From Allolobophora icterica (taxonomy: Eukaryota > Annelida > Clitellata > Crassiclitellata > Lumbricidae): a stretch of DNA of 64,000 nucleotides. Of this stretch, positions 41,767 to 52,562 are shown in pieces. The notes below the pieces were generated by a model. The model saw nothing but the letters and a program-made list of their open reading frames with translations. It searched no databases and was not told where the DNA came from. The stretch is from positions 28,746,908 to 28,810,907 of the forward strand of contig OY744616.1 in the NCBI GenBank assembly GCA_963556255.1. The letters run 5' to 3'. A program made the translations under genes and the position numbers. Numbering within the stretch: position 1 is the first letter of the stretch; each line of letters opens with the position of its first letter.

Positions 41767-42296
41767 TTCATGATCCTGTGACCAAAATCACTCATTTGTA
41801 GTTCAAACTCACCCATGTCCATTATGTCTATAGGTCGAGTAAATCTTCTATCTAAACCTACTTCCGGTTCTACTTCCGCCCGTTTTTCCAATTCAGCCAT
41901 TAACACTCCGATTCTGGTACCACGTGTGGCGTTCTCATCGCCCTCTGGCGAGCGCGCGCCCTGTTGCAAGGCATCGACTGACTGGCCCAAACGTGCGGGA
42001 TTTGAACCCGAGTCCATATGGGGCTTAATTCTTATCTCTACACCACTTGTGTCGAGCGTTATATGTTTTTCTGGTACCAAGGATATTTCCTGACATATGT
42101 CTGCGTGTGTTAAAGGTCCTTCTGCCTTTACAACAGTATTTTCGGCGGGAAAGTTCCCGCGCAAACTGCCAACTTCCCGCGCTAATTGTGACACGACACT
42201 TTCCAACTTCTCCTGGCGCAAGATAAATTCCCTCATTATTGCACACAATTCAACAACTTCACCTGTAGAAATGGCAGCTGAATTTGCTGTCATCAT
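41754..42296 (-). CDS. ORF starting inside the 5' LTR
   Basis: 180 codons on the minus strand, from within the LTR (ATG at 42296), across the LTR end and the primer binding site, to a stop at 41754 that overlaps the next ORF. It contains a predicted coiled coil (REFILRQEKLESVVSQLARE) and an acidic C-terminus. No known domain was recognised. It could be a gag N-terminal extension read with a frameshift, or chance; the same frame is open in the other LTR copy, but the copies are near-identical so that is weak evidence. Confidence 0.5.
   Translation of the reverse strand: MMTANSAAISTGEVVELCAIMREFILRQEKLESVVSQLAREVGSLRGNFPAENTVVKAEGPLTHADICQEISLVPEKHITLDTSGVEIRIKPHMDSGSNPARLGQSVDALQQGARSPEGDENATRGTRIGVLMAELEKRAEVEPEVGLDRRFTRPIDIMDMGEFELQMSDFGHRIMKWMK
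41905..41922 (-). promoter_or_regulatory. Candidate primer binding site (Leu tRNA-like)
   Basis: On the minus strand TGGTACCAGAATCGGAGT lies 2 bases inside the 5' LTR. TGGTACCAG complements the 3' end of leucine tRNAs ending CTGGTACCA; the match beyond nine bases is poor. Confidence 0.6.
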
Positions 42297-43016
42297 TTTA
42301 ATTATGTTTCACAATGACTTATATGTATTGTAATTTAAATGAATTAAAGTCAGTTATTAAGGTTAATTGTCAATGTTCTCTAATCTGCGAATAAAGAATT
42401 AAAATCTACACGCTAGTGTAATAAATGTCAAACCGATACATTTACGAATATACTGAATCTATCTCCAGTTTCTCTTTATCGGAGAAATCACAAATTAGTT
42501 TACTTATCGTTGATTCAACAATTCAAGAGTCACACTTTACACGTGCTCGCATTTGACGACACAAACTACCGATCGATACCAAAAATACAATTAAAACAAC
42601 TGGAATCGATACTCAACCTCTAACCGGAAGAAAACAATGATTCACAAGTATTTCCAGTCGATCATACGACTTCGATCCGTCGAAATATCAAACTACACCA
42701 ACACGTCCGACAGCGACGAAAACAACACAGAAAAGGCGCACGTCTCACATCGACGACATCCACACAGAAAAGGCGCGTAGCAGGCCAGGCCTCGCTGTTT
42801 TATAGACAGTTCACTTGGCGCCAAATATTCCCGGGCATTTCTGACCAATGAGAAACCTCCATTCTGTCAGGCGCACACAGAAATCTACCGCGCTAGTTCA
42901 GGATTGGTGCTCTATTAATAGAATTAATAAGATGCGGCGCCATGCAAATGTCCATGTTCGCCTGGCCGACATTTATGTTGCGCTGATCATTTAATTAAAA
43001 CAAATAACATACGAAT
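41925..43016 (-). repeat. 5' LTR of the minus-strand Ty3 element, 14 bp short
   Basis: Same length as the matching part of the other LTR. The outer 14 bases are replaced by AATACAAATAACACAC, so the end was lost by deletion or rearrangement. Confidence 0.85.
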
Positions 43017-43024
43017 AATACAAA

Positions 43025-43265
43025 TAACACACTTCTTCTCAAAACTCAGTTGACAGTAGGCCTACATCTATATTTTTTAAGAACGTCAGAAAGCAAATTT
43101 TCAAACTCGCCAATGAACTCTTCCAAATTAGAACCCGGTGGTCTGTAAATGATCACCGAATTCAAATCATCAAAATACAAGTGGCCTTTAATTATATTCA
43201 CGCTACATGCGACAACGTACAGTGCTGTTGCCTTGCCATTCCACAGAGGAGAGATTACTATTTTA
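43025..43265 (-). mobile_element. LINE endonuclease fragment
   Basis: The minus strand reads VVIYRPPGSNLEEFIGEFEN, the YRPPGSN core of APE-type endonuclease domains of LINEs. Short, no other parts attached. Confidence 0.6.
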
Positions 43266-43272
43266 TTAACCT

Positions 43273-43431
43273 AACTTCCCTCTATTATTTGGCCACTCTG
43301 TAAAACTTGTTTAAGGCCGGCAGTTCGAGGTTAGTGTTAGAAAAAAAGAACAAGTTGACCAACATTTGGTGAAGTGGATATTTACACCAAGTTTCTGGAC
43401 AATTTGGGATCAATTCAGAACACAGGACGCA
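43273..43431. repeat. 159 bp direct repeat, left copy
   Basis: Starts AACTTCCCTCTATTATTTGG and ends ACAGGACGCA. It matches 44519-44677 with one difference noticed, so it looks like a very long target-site duplication around the LINE at 43432-44518. Confidence 0.85.
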
Positions 43432-44518
43432 TTCGAAAGAAAGAAAGCATTCGATTGTGTGTCACATGAGCAATTATGGCTATCGATGGTTGAAATGGGA
43501 TATCCAGCACACATTATCAACCTGATAGCAGAACTGTACAGGAAACAGACAGCAAAGGTAAAATTCGGAGGTGTACTGTCAAGTGAGTTTAGAATAAGAA
43601 GAGGAGTCAGACAGAGGTGTGTAATTTCGCCAACTTTATTCAACATACTATCAGAAATGGTAATGAGGGAGGCTCTGAGAGGATATACAGGAGGCATTCA
43701 AATTGGAGGAAGGAGGATAACAAATCTACGATATGCGGACGACATAGTTATAATGGCAAGCACGGAAACGGAACTGCAGGAACTGGTGTCTCGATTGGAC
43801 AGAGAAGGACGAAAGAAGGGCCTGGAGATCAACATGAGCAAAACAAAGTGTATGGTGCTGACAGGGAAGCAGTGCAACATCAAAGTACAAGGCAGCAAGA
43901 TTGAACAAGTGGGAACTTCGTGTACTTAGGCTCACTCGTAACAGAAGACGCGGAGTGTAGCAGGGAGATAGGTATAAGAACTGCAAGAGGACTGGGAATA
44001 GGAGCAGATCTGAATAAATTGTGGAAAAACCATAACATAAAAATTACCACAAAGTTAAAGTTAATGAAGACACTTATATGGCCAGTGATGATGTATGGCT
44101 GTGAGAGTTGGACCATCAAAAAGAGGGAGGAGGATAGAATAAAGGCATTTGAAATGAAATGCATACGAAAAATCCTTGGAATATCATGGACGGAGAAGAA
44201 AACAAATGAATGGGTACTGGAGACGGCGGGGGTGGAAAGGAACCTATTGGAATCAATCAAAAGAAGAAAGATGTCATACTTTGGGCACATAATGAGGAAA
44301 CAGGGGGATTGCCTAGAGAAAGAAATTATGCAGGGAACGGTACCGGGAACAAGAGCAAGAGGAAGACCAAGGAAGAAGTGGATGGACAACATCGGCGAAT
44401 GGTTGGGATTATCAACAGAGAGGTTGCTGCGAGTAGCCGAAGACATGAAAGGATGGAGAAGAATCGTCTACAATGCGACCAACCCTCGTATCGAGGACGG
44501 TTAAAGAGAGAGAGAGAG
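43432..44518 (+). mobile_element. RTE-like LINE, 5' truncated
   Basis: The RT begins mid-domain: KAFDCVSHEQLWLSMVEMGY, GVRQRCVISPTLFN, LRYADDIVIM (YADD catalytic site). A one-frame break near 43915 leads to YLGSLVTEDAECSREI, MMYGCESWTI, FEMKCIRKIL, SYFGHIMR, RGRPRKKWMDNI and the terminal NATNPRIEDG. Such ends are typical of the RTE-like endonuclease/RT proteins common in animals. The tail is (AG)n. Two frames, hence inactive. Confidence 0.85.
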
Positions 44519-44677
44519 AACTTCCCTCTATTATTTGGCCACTCTGTAAAACTTGTTTAAGGCCGGCAGTTCGAGGTTAGTGTTAGAAAAAAAGAACAAG
44601 TTGACCAACATTTGGTGAAGTGGATATTTACACCAAGTTTCTGGACAATTTGGGATCAATTCAGAAGACAGGACGCA
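44519..44677. repeat. 159 bp direct repeat, right copy
   Basis: See 43273-43431. The sequence then continues ACAAGGCCG, unlike the left copy, which runs into the LINE. Confidence 0.85.
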
Positions 44678-44931
44678 CAAGGCCGATTCCGAGATTGTCC
44701 AGGCGAATCCCGGACGGTTCGCAGCCCTATCGATAATTAGAATAATAGGCCTAAATCTAACAACCATCTAATAACGTTGCAGTAATGATTCTTCCTCCTA
44801 GGCCCAATATAAAATCATGTAGTTTATACATTATGCATTTGATACGTCTTAAACCTTATACTAAGCCTATGCACCAAAAGCTAAAAATGACTGCTTGATT
44901 CTAACTATGTTCAACATTATTGTGCAACAAG

Positions 44932-45072
44932 GTCAGCCTGATAACAAACGGATGTCAGAGGCAACTGTTGGATTGATCATCGTTGTCACAGTTGGCGTCG
45001 GAATTCAATTGATCATCATAATAGTTGTCTGCTTCGTGAAACGTGCAAAGGAATGGAAGAAAAATAAAAAAG
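44932..45072 (+). CDS. Transmembrane exon, phase 1-1
   Basis: 141 bp between CAACAAG and GTGTTG. A CTAAC branch-like site lies about 30 bp upstream. Read in phase 1 it gives a short polar stretch (GQPDNKRMSEAT), a 24-residue hydrophobic helix (VGLIIVVTVGVGIQLIIIIV and VCFV) and KRAKEWKKNKK, a basic stop-transfer. This is type I membrane topology. Its entry phase fits the EGF exons (each ends on the first base of Gly) and its exit phase fits the tail exons at 50016 and later. Splice sites were read by eye; an alternative acceptor at 44936 would change the phase. Confidence 0.65.
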
Positions 45073-45109
45073 GTGTTGTTTTTTTTAGCTTATATTCAAC
45101 TATTCTTTA

Positions 45110-45690
45110 AGTGCTCGCGGCGTGTCTATTGGTAACTGCTTTTGCGCCTGATTTCGCTAAAAATCGAAAGCTAATGCTTCCCTGTGTTGCTGATTGAGTA
45201 TACTTCATTATTCATATGGTGGCCATTCATCTGGAGTTGACAGAATAACTGGTTAATTGAAAACAACAAGTAGGCCTATGGCATAAAGACATGTGTTTCA
45301 ATTGCTACAACCGCAATCAAAACACCACCAACTTATACTAATACAATTGTATGACGGTATTAATGATAATGACAACGTTGTTGATGATTGCATCGGAATC
45401 GGATTCCACTCCGAGATTTATTTAAATTTAAATTTAAAGTTTCATTATTTGATTAACTGGCACCGCTTTTCCTAAGGTATTGTTTCTGCTTGGTCTCGAC
45501 TTTTGACAATGAGCTGGCCAGAGGTGACGCCTGAATGTCGCTTAATCTCAGTCGATTGCCGACTGACTGGAATGAATTGCTGACCGAGAGACAGGAAGGA
45601 TGCAGAACCGAGACTGATGCTGTGACAGATTTGGGTCACCGATCTTTCCTAGTATAAACTGACTCATAGGTGAACGGTTGAATCAGTGGA
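45110..45690. other. Nothing recognised
   Basis: No exon or repeat could be supported here. Confidence 0.5.
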
Positions 45691-45698
45691 CCACCACG

Positions 45699-45841
45699 CA
45701 GTGGCGGCGCCGCCTATGTTTTTTGTACGGCTTTTGCCGTGCCACTTTTAAAGTTTTACGGCAAAAACATAATTTTGCCGCACACTTTTACCTACACCTC
45801 TAATTTGCCGTACTACTTTTCAAATCGAGGCGCCGCCACTG
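45699..45841. mobile_element. Small hAT-type MITE
   Basis: 143 bp, ends CAGTGGCGGCGCC and GGCGCCGCCACTG, flanked by a perfect 8 bp duplication CCACCACG (45691-45698, 45842-45849). The interior has GCCGTAC/GCCGCAC-type repeats. CAGTGGCG starts and 8 bp duplications are usual for hAT. Confidence 0.9.
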
Positions 45842-45849
45842 CCACCACG

Positions 45850-46190
45850 GGAACAGTATATGTCAGTAACTTTCGTACTAAAGGCTGACCGAAGGCCGAG
45901 AACGGTTGAATAAGTGGACCGCCACGTGGACAGGCCTGGAGATGACAGTAGTTTTTCAGAAGACTGACTCAGGCCCATGATAAGGTTAATGACGCAGTAA
46001 CAGCGATCGGGCTAGAGAATAGAAGGCAAACCTCCGTAGCTATGTGAAGGGAACGCCTTGCCTGACAAAGGACTCTGTCAGTTGGACTCCGTATCAGTTA
46101 AATACCGGGTTCAGTTGAATTTCGATTGCTATTTGGACTAATGCGTAATTGTAAGTGAAGCGTTCGCGTATCGATTTAGTCCGAAGAAAT
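45850..46190. other. Nothing recognised
   Basis: GGTTGAATAAGTGGACC.CCACG at 45903-45925 echoes GGTTGAATCAGTGGACCACCACG at 45676-45698, so the MITE target lies in one copy of a diverged duplicated stretch. No coding signal. Confidence 0.5.
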
Positions 46191-46290
46191 GATCTATATA
46201 TATAATAATAATATATATTATTATAATACTAATTGTTATTATTATTATTATATACATACAAATACTTTTACTACTACTACTTCTTCTTCT

Positions 46291-46797
<507 letters not shown>

Positions 46798-46802
46798 CAT
46801 AT

Positions 46803-48101
46803 GCCATCCACACGACTGCCCATGCGGCACTCTGGTGATCGCTGAGGGCTAGCATGGCATGTCTTGCCGTCTCGGCCCGGGCCGACATGCCCGACATGCG
46901 GTCCTTAATGACCTCATCTGCAGAAGCCTGGTTCAGGCGGGCATTCCGGCAGTTAATCCTCATCCTCATTCCTGGGTTCCAGGCGGACCCCATCCATGTT
47001 TGCATAGGTGTAACTTTTATTCCCTAGGTAGCAAAGCATTGTAATTTCATGTAATTGTCAGTCCTTCATTGATCAATAACTGCCTGCATTTATAGATCTG
47101 CAATTGATTTCACAGAGATAACATTTTAAAATATCATATGGGGTCCAGCTGGACCCCACAAGTACAAATGTGTCAAAGTAAACAAAGCGGAATTATTTAT
47201 AAACCCATTTCTAGCAAGTAATGGAACAAGTAAATAAAGGAACTATAGCAATGCATACTACCGTGCGAAAATGGCATAAACTGAACAGAGCATAGCATTT
47301 GTTAAACCGTGATGTGTTTGCTTCACAACGTTCTCCACAGGGGTGACTTTCTTGAATTACAGTGCAGTATAAAATGCTACATTCTTCATATACAAATAAT
47401 GACTGGATTCACCTGGTAAAAATGTTGTTTCTATGACCAGTAAACATAATAAAAAGTATACATCATTGTGTGAAAAGAGCTTATGTCACATTATTGATGT
47501 CGGAAGGCAACAATCACATGAAACATAAATTATAAATGTTGGGGTCCGTTTGGACCCCAGGTATGCAATAACGCAACTTTTCTGACCAATGTGGATGAGG
47601 GTTAAGGAACCCCCAGGCCTCTCCAGGTCGGACGGCAAACGACCAGATGGCCTTATATTAATACCATGGCGCTTCGGTCGCTGTTTGACCTGGGACGTCA
47701 CAGTGGCTGATACTGTAGCACCTTCCTACCAGCCAACATCCGCCACACGAGCGGGGGGTGCGGCGGACCTGGCTGAGTCCAGGAAAAACTCGAAATACGC
47801 TCAGTTGATGCAATCCTACCATTTTGTCCCACTGGCCTTTGACACCTTGGGACCAGTTAACTCCAAGGGGCTGGCATTTCTCACCGACCTAGGGCGTCTC
47901 CTGCACCAGACGTCGGGAGGCCCAAGAGAAACCAGTTATTTGTTTCAACGTATATCCATAGTTATTCAGCTTTTCAACGCAGTCGCTTTCCACAACACTT
48001 TTGTTGTTCCAGATCTTGACAAGTACGGCCACTCCAGAATCAATATGCTTAATTAGTATCTGACACCTGAGGGATATACCTCGTGTAAAAATAATAATAA
48101 C

Positions 48102-48172
<71 letters not shown>

Positions 48173-48182
48173 TAATAATAAC
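46803..48182 (+). mobile_element. LINE 3' end B, split by a piggyBac-type MITE
   Basis: Plus strand. 46803-46956 reads CPCGTLVIAEG, a stop, HGMSCRLGPGRHARHAVLND, AGIPAV. After the MITE, 47606 on reads EPPGLSRSDGKRPDGLILIP, TWDVTVADT, NSKGLAFLTDLGRLLHQTSG and PRETSYLFQRISI, to a stop at 48056, then an (AAT)n tail to 48182. The C.CG...HG..C....RH...N zinc motif followed by RPDG...WDV resembles the C-terminal region of non-LTR elements with a restriction-like endonuclease; that subgroup call is tentative. Confidence 0.7.
46957..47601. mobile_element. piggyBac-type MITE
   Basis: 645 bp flanked by TTAA (46953-46956, 47602-47605). The ends TCCTCATCCTCATT and complement CCCTCATCCACATT are inverted repeats with two mismatches. 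Inside, GGGGTCC....GGACCCC hairpins recur (47140-47157 perfect, 47541-47558, and a worn copy near 46974). Removing it and one TTAA rejoins the LINE frame across AGIPAV-KEPPGLSR. No ORF of its own. Confidence 0.8.
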
Positions 48183-48440
48183 TAGCATTCGTCAAGGACC
48201 TTGGACGTCTTCTGAGCCAGGTCTCAGGAGACCCAAGAGAAGCTAGCTTCCTCTTCCGACGCTTAGCTGTGACAGTCCAGCGCTTCAACGCAGCCGCCTT
48301 CCGCAACATTATTGCACTTCCGAGTCTCGTTGAAGATGGTCATTCCAGAGATTAATTTTCACATACTTAGTATCTGACTCCTGAGGGATTACATGTACCT
48401 CGGGGAATTAAAAAAATAATAATAACAACAACAACAATAT
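48183..48440 (+). mobile_element. LINE 3' end C, A-rich tail
   Basis: Reads FVKDLGRLLSQVSGDPREAS and FLFRRLAVTVQRFNAAAFRN, related to but diverged from B, ending ACATGTACCTCGGGG and a tail with AATAAT and ACAACA. Confidence 0.7.
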
Positions 48441-49985
48441 AACCTGTCATCCTACTGAAGGACCATTAGGCAATACCCTATTTTTTCAAGCAAAAAGCTT
48501 TCGAATTCTTTTGCTTGAAAACCACTGCAATCTTGTGCTGTGTTAAGTACTCCCAAACGCCAAATCGATAATAGTAGCAGTTCGAAAAAAGAAAGAGTTG
48601 TTCCACAAGATCCTATATGGCGCTAGATATATCAATATATTTAATATATAATGATGCAATATTTTTCATGGACTACGTTTATAACTAGTCGATTGGATTT
48701 TCTCAGCCCATAGATATTTATGACGAAACGTTCTTGCAATGTATATCAATTGACCTCCTTCCATAGGTGTAGACTCGGGGGGGGGGGCAGCTGGGGCACA
48801 TACCCCCAATAATTGAAGAGCCGGGGCAATGCCCCCCAAATCGAGAGGAGAATTTCTTCAAATATTAAAATACTATGTTTCAATATAGACAAATTTCTGC
48901 AGAAACAGAAAAACAGAGACACAGAGCTGAAATACTATCAGAAATTCATAAGGAAAACAAAGATTTATTTTTATCTTCAATATCTTCAATATGAAACAAA
49001 TTTACATGTAAACAAAACACCCCATTTCATACGCATTAGAGTGACACTGGAAGCCTCTGCTGACTGTCCAGGCCCGAGGTGAAAAAAGGGGTTTTCGGAT
49101 TTAGGTTTAAAGCAAAAAATAGAAAACCTCAAAATTCCTTTTAACAAAAATTTCTTATTTTTGTAGAAGTGATTATAATAACATTGATTAAATGATTTTT
49201 TTTTTATTTTCGGAAATCGCAACTGAATTCAACTGAGTTGGAGCTCTTGTTCATGCCATTTTTCATGATTTTATGATGCGAAATCCGAAAATCTTAAAAA
49301 CAACCAAAACAACAAAAACCATAAAAACCAAAAAAACAATAAAAAACAACTTTTCATCTTAAAAAAACTTGTTTTCACCTTGCTCCAGACCCCATGACCC
49401 TCCAATATTTTGGACAAGTTTACGCCAGTGCCTCCTTCAACAATTTCCATCATGTAATCTTATTTCTTTTGAGGAGTTTTCATTGTATAATCATTTAAAT
49501 AAATAATATTTTGTCCGTATTAGATTAGAATAGTCCAACTGCCCAAACAGGGTCCATTTGGGTACCATCAAATGTTTTTAAGTTGGCTGACAGGGAACAT
49601 AGAATGGAGTATAGGGAAATTCAATGTGAACTTAAATCAAATGGATTAGACTGCAATGATTGATTGGATTGGACCAGATTGGACTAGATTTGATAGGATT
49701 GTATTCTATTAGAAAAGATACGATCAGGTCAAAAGATAAGATCAAAGCAGAACAAAAGTAGGATATTGAGAAAAATTTCCAAGCAATTTTGTCCTCCAAT
49801 ACCATATGTTCATATTCTGATGTCAAGATCTCCCAAACCACACAATCAATTCTCAGTTACACAACATGATGCAAGATGTTACAGTGTAGAGGAGAATATA
49901 TTTAGATTCTATAAAGGGAATACTTAACAAAACACAAGATTGCAGTGGTTTTTCTTCTCACATAGTGTTGCGTTTATATTTCAAG
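48441..49985. other. Long stretch with no recognised gene
   Basis: An 11-base G run at 48777-48787 in a G-rich patch. AT-rich beyond. 49640-49760 (GATTGGATTGGACCAGATTGG ... AGGATATTGAGAAA) is a diverged copy of 54405-54510. No exon could be supported until 50016. Confidence 0.6.
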
Positions 49986-50015
49986 GATTCCTGGCTTACT
50001 TTTATTTTATTTAAG

Positions 50016-50227
50016 AGCGCTCCCGAAGACGAGCGTTGTCAGAAATTGTCTACGAAGAGATTGCCGATGTCGAGATTCAAATGACGAAGACAAGCACATC
50101 CCAGTTGGCGTCTTCAGAAAATGTATGCAAGAAGTGGGAGACAGAGCCAAAGTCCAATGATGATGTTTCGCAGGAACAGTGTTGTTCCACCACCGCCTCG
50201 TGTTCCACCGCAGGTTTCTATAATTAA
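50016..50227 (+). CDS. Terminal tail exon, copy 1 (Y-E-E-I)
   Basis: Acceptor TTTTATTTAAG; 212 bp = two bases completing a codon plus 70 codons including TAA. It starts RSRRRALSEIVYEEIADVEI. IVYEEI fits the ITIM pattern [ILVS].Y..[ILV], and YEEI is the classic Src-family SH2 ligand when phosphorylated. The rest is Ser/Thr-rich with CCSTTASCSTAGFYN at the end. In phase 1 it can follow the transmembrane exon. It has the most differences of the five copies (K for N after QMT, A for T). Confidence 0.65.
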
Positions 50228-50468
50228 ATAGCGAAGTTAGATAACTGCTGTAACATCTTAATCGTATTACATTAGGCTTTATTTAGGCATATCTCAAATG
50301 TTGTTGTATTAGGTATGCGCTGGTTGAATTGGGTATAAAATGAAAATCTGCAAATATTAAATATTAAATATTAAATATAATTTTTTTTATAAGATGTGAT
50401 ATAAAAGTGAACGACCTTCTATGCAAAATTTTCCTTCAATATTATCTGATTATCTGCTCATAGCCCAC

Positions 50469-50524
50469 TACTACTACTACTGCTACTGCTACTGCTACTG
50501 CTACTGCTACTGCTACTGCTTCTG

Positions 50525-50570
<46 letters not shown>

Positions 50571-50627
50571 ATCATCTACTACTACTACTACTACTATTAC
50601 TACTACTACTACTACTACTACTACTAT

Positions 50628-50701
<74 letters not shown>

Positions 50702-50870
50702 CCGCTTTTCATTTAAACAGCGTCGTATCATTTCAGTGGCTGACTCCTTTACGGATTATGCTCCCACCTCCTGTGCGCTTATTTCCACTAGGCAGTTCAC
50801 CTGTTTCTACCGCCTCCTTAAGTCTTCTCTGTTTAATTGTGTCTAGACTGTGAAACTCTGCGAACGCTTC
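50469..50870 (+). repeat. (CTA/CTG)n microsatellite plus LINE end, unit 1
   Basis: CTACTACTG-type repeats to 50700, then CCCGCTTTTCATTTAAACAG ... FTCFYRLLKSSLFNCV, a worn L2/CR1-like LINE C-terminus, and TGGGATAGGCGCTATACAAAT at its end. The same module recurs in units 2, 4 and 5. Confidence 0.8.
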
Positions 50871-51187
50871 TGGGATAGGCGCTATACAAATAATCAAAAC
50901 GAATGAATGAGTGAATTATTAGGTTGTTATTATAGGCCCTAATCGTCAAATATATTTCATGGTCAAACTGTCTAGATATACTGTTTTTGCATTTGTGGTG
51001 TTGATCTGGCTAAATACCGTGAATAAGTCTCGATGGCACAAAATTTCTGTCATATTACAAATAAGCAGGATTCTAGGCCTATTTTGTACTGCAATAAATT
51101 TCTCATTCTAGTTGTGGCATACTTTTTCGGCTCACATAGTGTTGCATTTATATTTCAAGGATTCCTGGCTTACTTTTTTTATTTAAG

Positions 51188-51399
51188 AGCGCTCCCGAAA
51201 ACAAGCGTTTCCAGAAATTGTCTACGAATATATTACCGATGTCGAAATTCAAATGACGAACACAAGCACTTCCCAGTTGGCGTCTTCAGAAAATGTATGC
51301 AAGAAGTGGGAGACAGAGCCAAAGTCCAATGATGATGTTTCGCAGGAACAGTGTTGTTCCACCACCGCCTCGTGTTCCACCGCAGGTTTCTATAATTAA
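51188..51399 (+). CDS. Terminal tail exon, copy 2 (Y-E-Y-I)
   Basis: Same acceptor, length and stop as copy 1. It starts RSRKQAFPEIVYEYITDVEI, so a second tyrosine appears two residues after the first. The remaining residues match copy 1 except N for K. Confidence 0.65.
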
Positions 51400-51640
51400 A
51401 TAGCGAAGTTAGATAACTGCTGTAACATCTTAATCGTATTACATTAGGCTTTATTTACGCATATCTCAAATGTTGTTGTATTAGGTATGCGCTGGTTGAA
51501 TTGGGTATAAAATGAAAATCTGCAAATATTAAATATTAAATATTAAATATAAATTTTTTTTATAAGATGTGATATAAAAGTGAACGACCTTCTATGCAAA
51601 ATTTTCCTTCAATATTATCTGATTATCTGCTCATAGCCCA

Positions 51641-51706
51641 CTACTACTACTACTGCTACTGCTACTGCTACTGCTACTGCTACTGCTACTGCTACTGCTA
51701 CTACTG

Positions 51707-51761
<55 letters not shown>

Positions 51762-51788
51762 ATCATCAACTACTACTACTACTACTAT

Positions 51789-51865
<77 letters not shown>

Positions 51866-52060
51866 CCGCTTTTCATTTAAACAGCGTCGTATCATTTCAG
51901 TGGCTGACTCCTTTACGGATTATGCTCCCACCTCCTGTGCGCTTATTTCCACTAGGCAGTTCACCTGTTTCTACCGCCTCCTTAAGTCTTCTCTGTTTAA
52001 TTGTGTCTAGACTGTGAAACTCTGCGAACGCTTCTGGGATAGGCGCTATACAAATAATCA
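51641..52060 (+). repeat. (CTA/CTG)n microsatellite plus LINE end, unit 2
   Basis: Same module as at 50469, with different numbers of CTG and CTA units. Confidence 0.8.
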
Positions 52061-52350
52061 AAACGAATGAATGAGTGAATTATTAGGTTGTTATTATAGG
52101 CCCTAATCGTCAAATATATTTCATGGTCAAACTGTCTAGATATACTGTTTTTGCATTTGTGGTGTTGATCTGGCTAAATACCGTGAATAAGTCTCGATGG
52201 CACAAAATTTCTGTCATATTACAAATAAGCAGGATTCTAGGCCTATTTTGTACTGCAATAAATTTCTCATTCTAGTTGTGGCATACTTTTTCGGCTCACA
52301 TAGTGTTGCATTTATATTTCAAGGATTCCTGGCTTACTTTTTTATTTAAG

Positions 52351-52562
52351 AGCGCTCCCGAAAACAAGCGTTTCCAGAAATTGTCTACGAAGATATTACC
52401 GATGTCGAAATTCAAATGACGAACACAAGCACTTCCCAGTTGGCGTCTTCAGAAAATGTATGCAAGAAGTGGGAGACAGAGCCAAAGTCCAATGATGATG
52501 TTTCGCAGGAACAGCGTTGTTCCACCACCGCCTCGTGTTCCACTGCAGGTTTCTATAATTAA
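52351..52562 (+). CDS. Terminal tail exon, copy 3 (Y-E-D-I)
   Basis: 212 bp, stop TAA. It starts RSRKQAFPEIVYEDITDVEI. Near the C-terminus QCC is QRC (TGT to CGT). Confidence 0.65.

Larger units (their letters stand above)
34852..43016 (-). mobile_element. Ty3-type LTR retrotransposon, long LTRs, broken ORFs
   Basis: About 8.2 kb on the minus strand. The LTR copies match over 1092 bp with only about four differences noticed (for example CTCTAGCG/CTCTGGCG). The upstream LTR (41925-43016) has lost its outer 14 bases, which the downstream copy keeps as TGACGTTCGTCACA, so no target duplication could be read. Gene order gag, protease, RT, RNase H, integrase with a GPY/F end marks Ty3. No envelope gene was found. 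One-base breaks in RT and near the integrase end, plus a 170 bp duplication in RNase H, make it non-functional. Confidence 0.9.

Noticed and set aside
45293..45475. 60-codon ORF between the membrane exon and the MITE as a further exon
   Set aside because: No acceptable splice borders in phase 1, and composition like the surrounding AT-rich DNA.
51033..51332. 99-codon ORF just upstream of and overlapping tail exon 2
   Set aside because: It reads intron sequence and then the exon in the wrong frame. The 212 bp exon frame is the one conserved in all five copies.
50421..52010. Poly-Tyr ORFs over CTA repeats near the tail exons
   Set aside because: Simple translation of (CTA)n. Only the last part reflects a worn LINE C-terminus.
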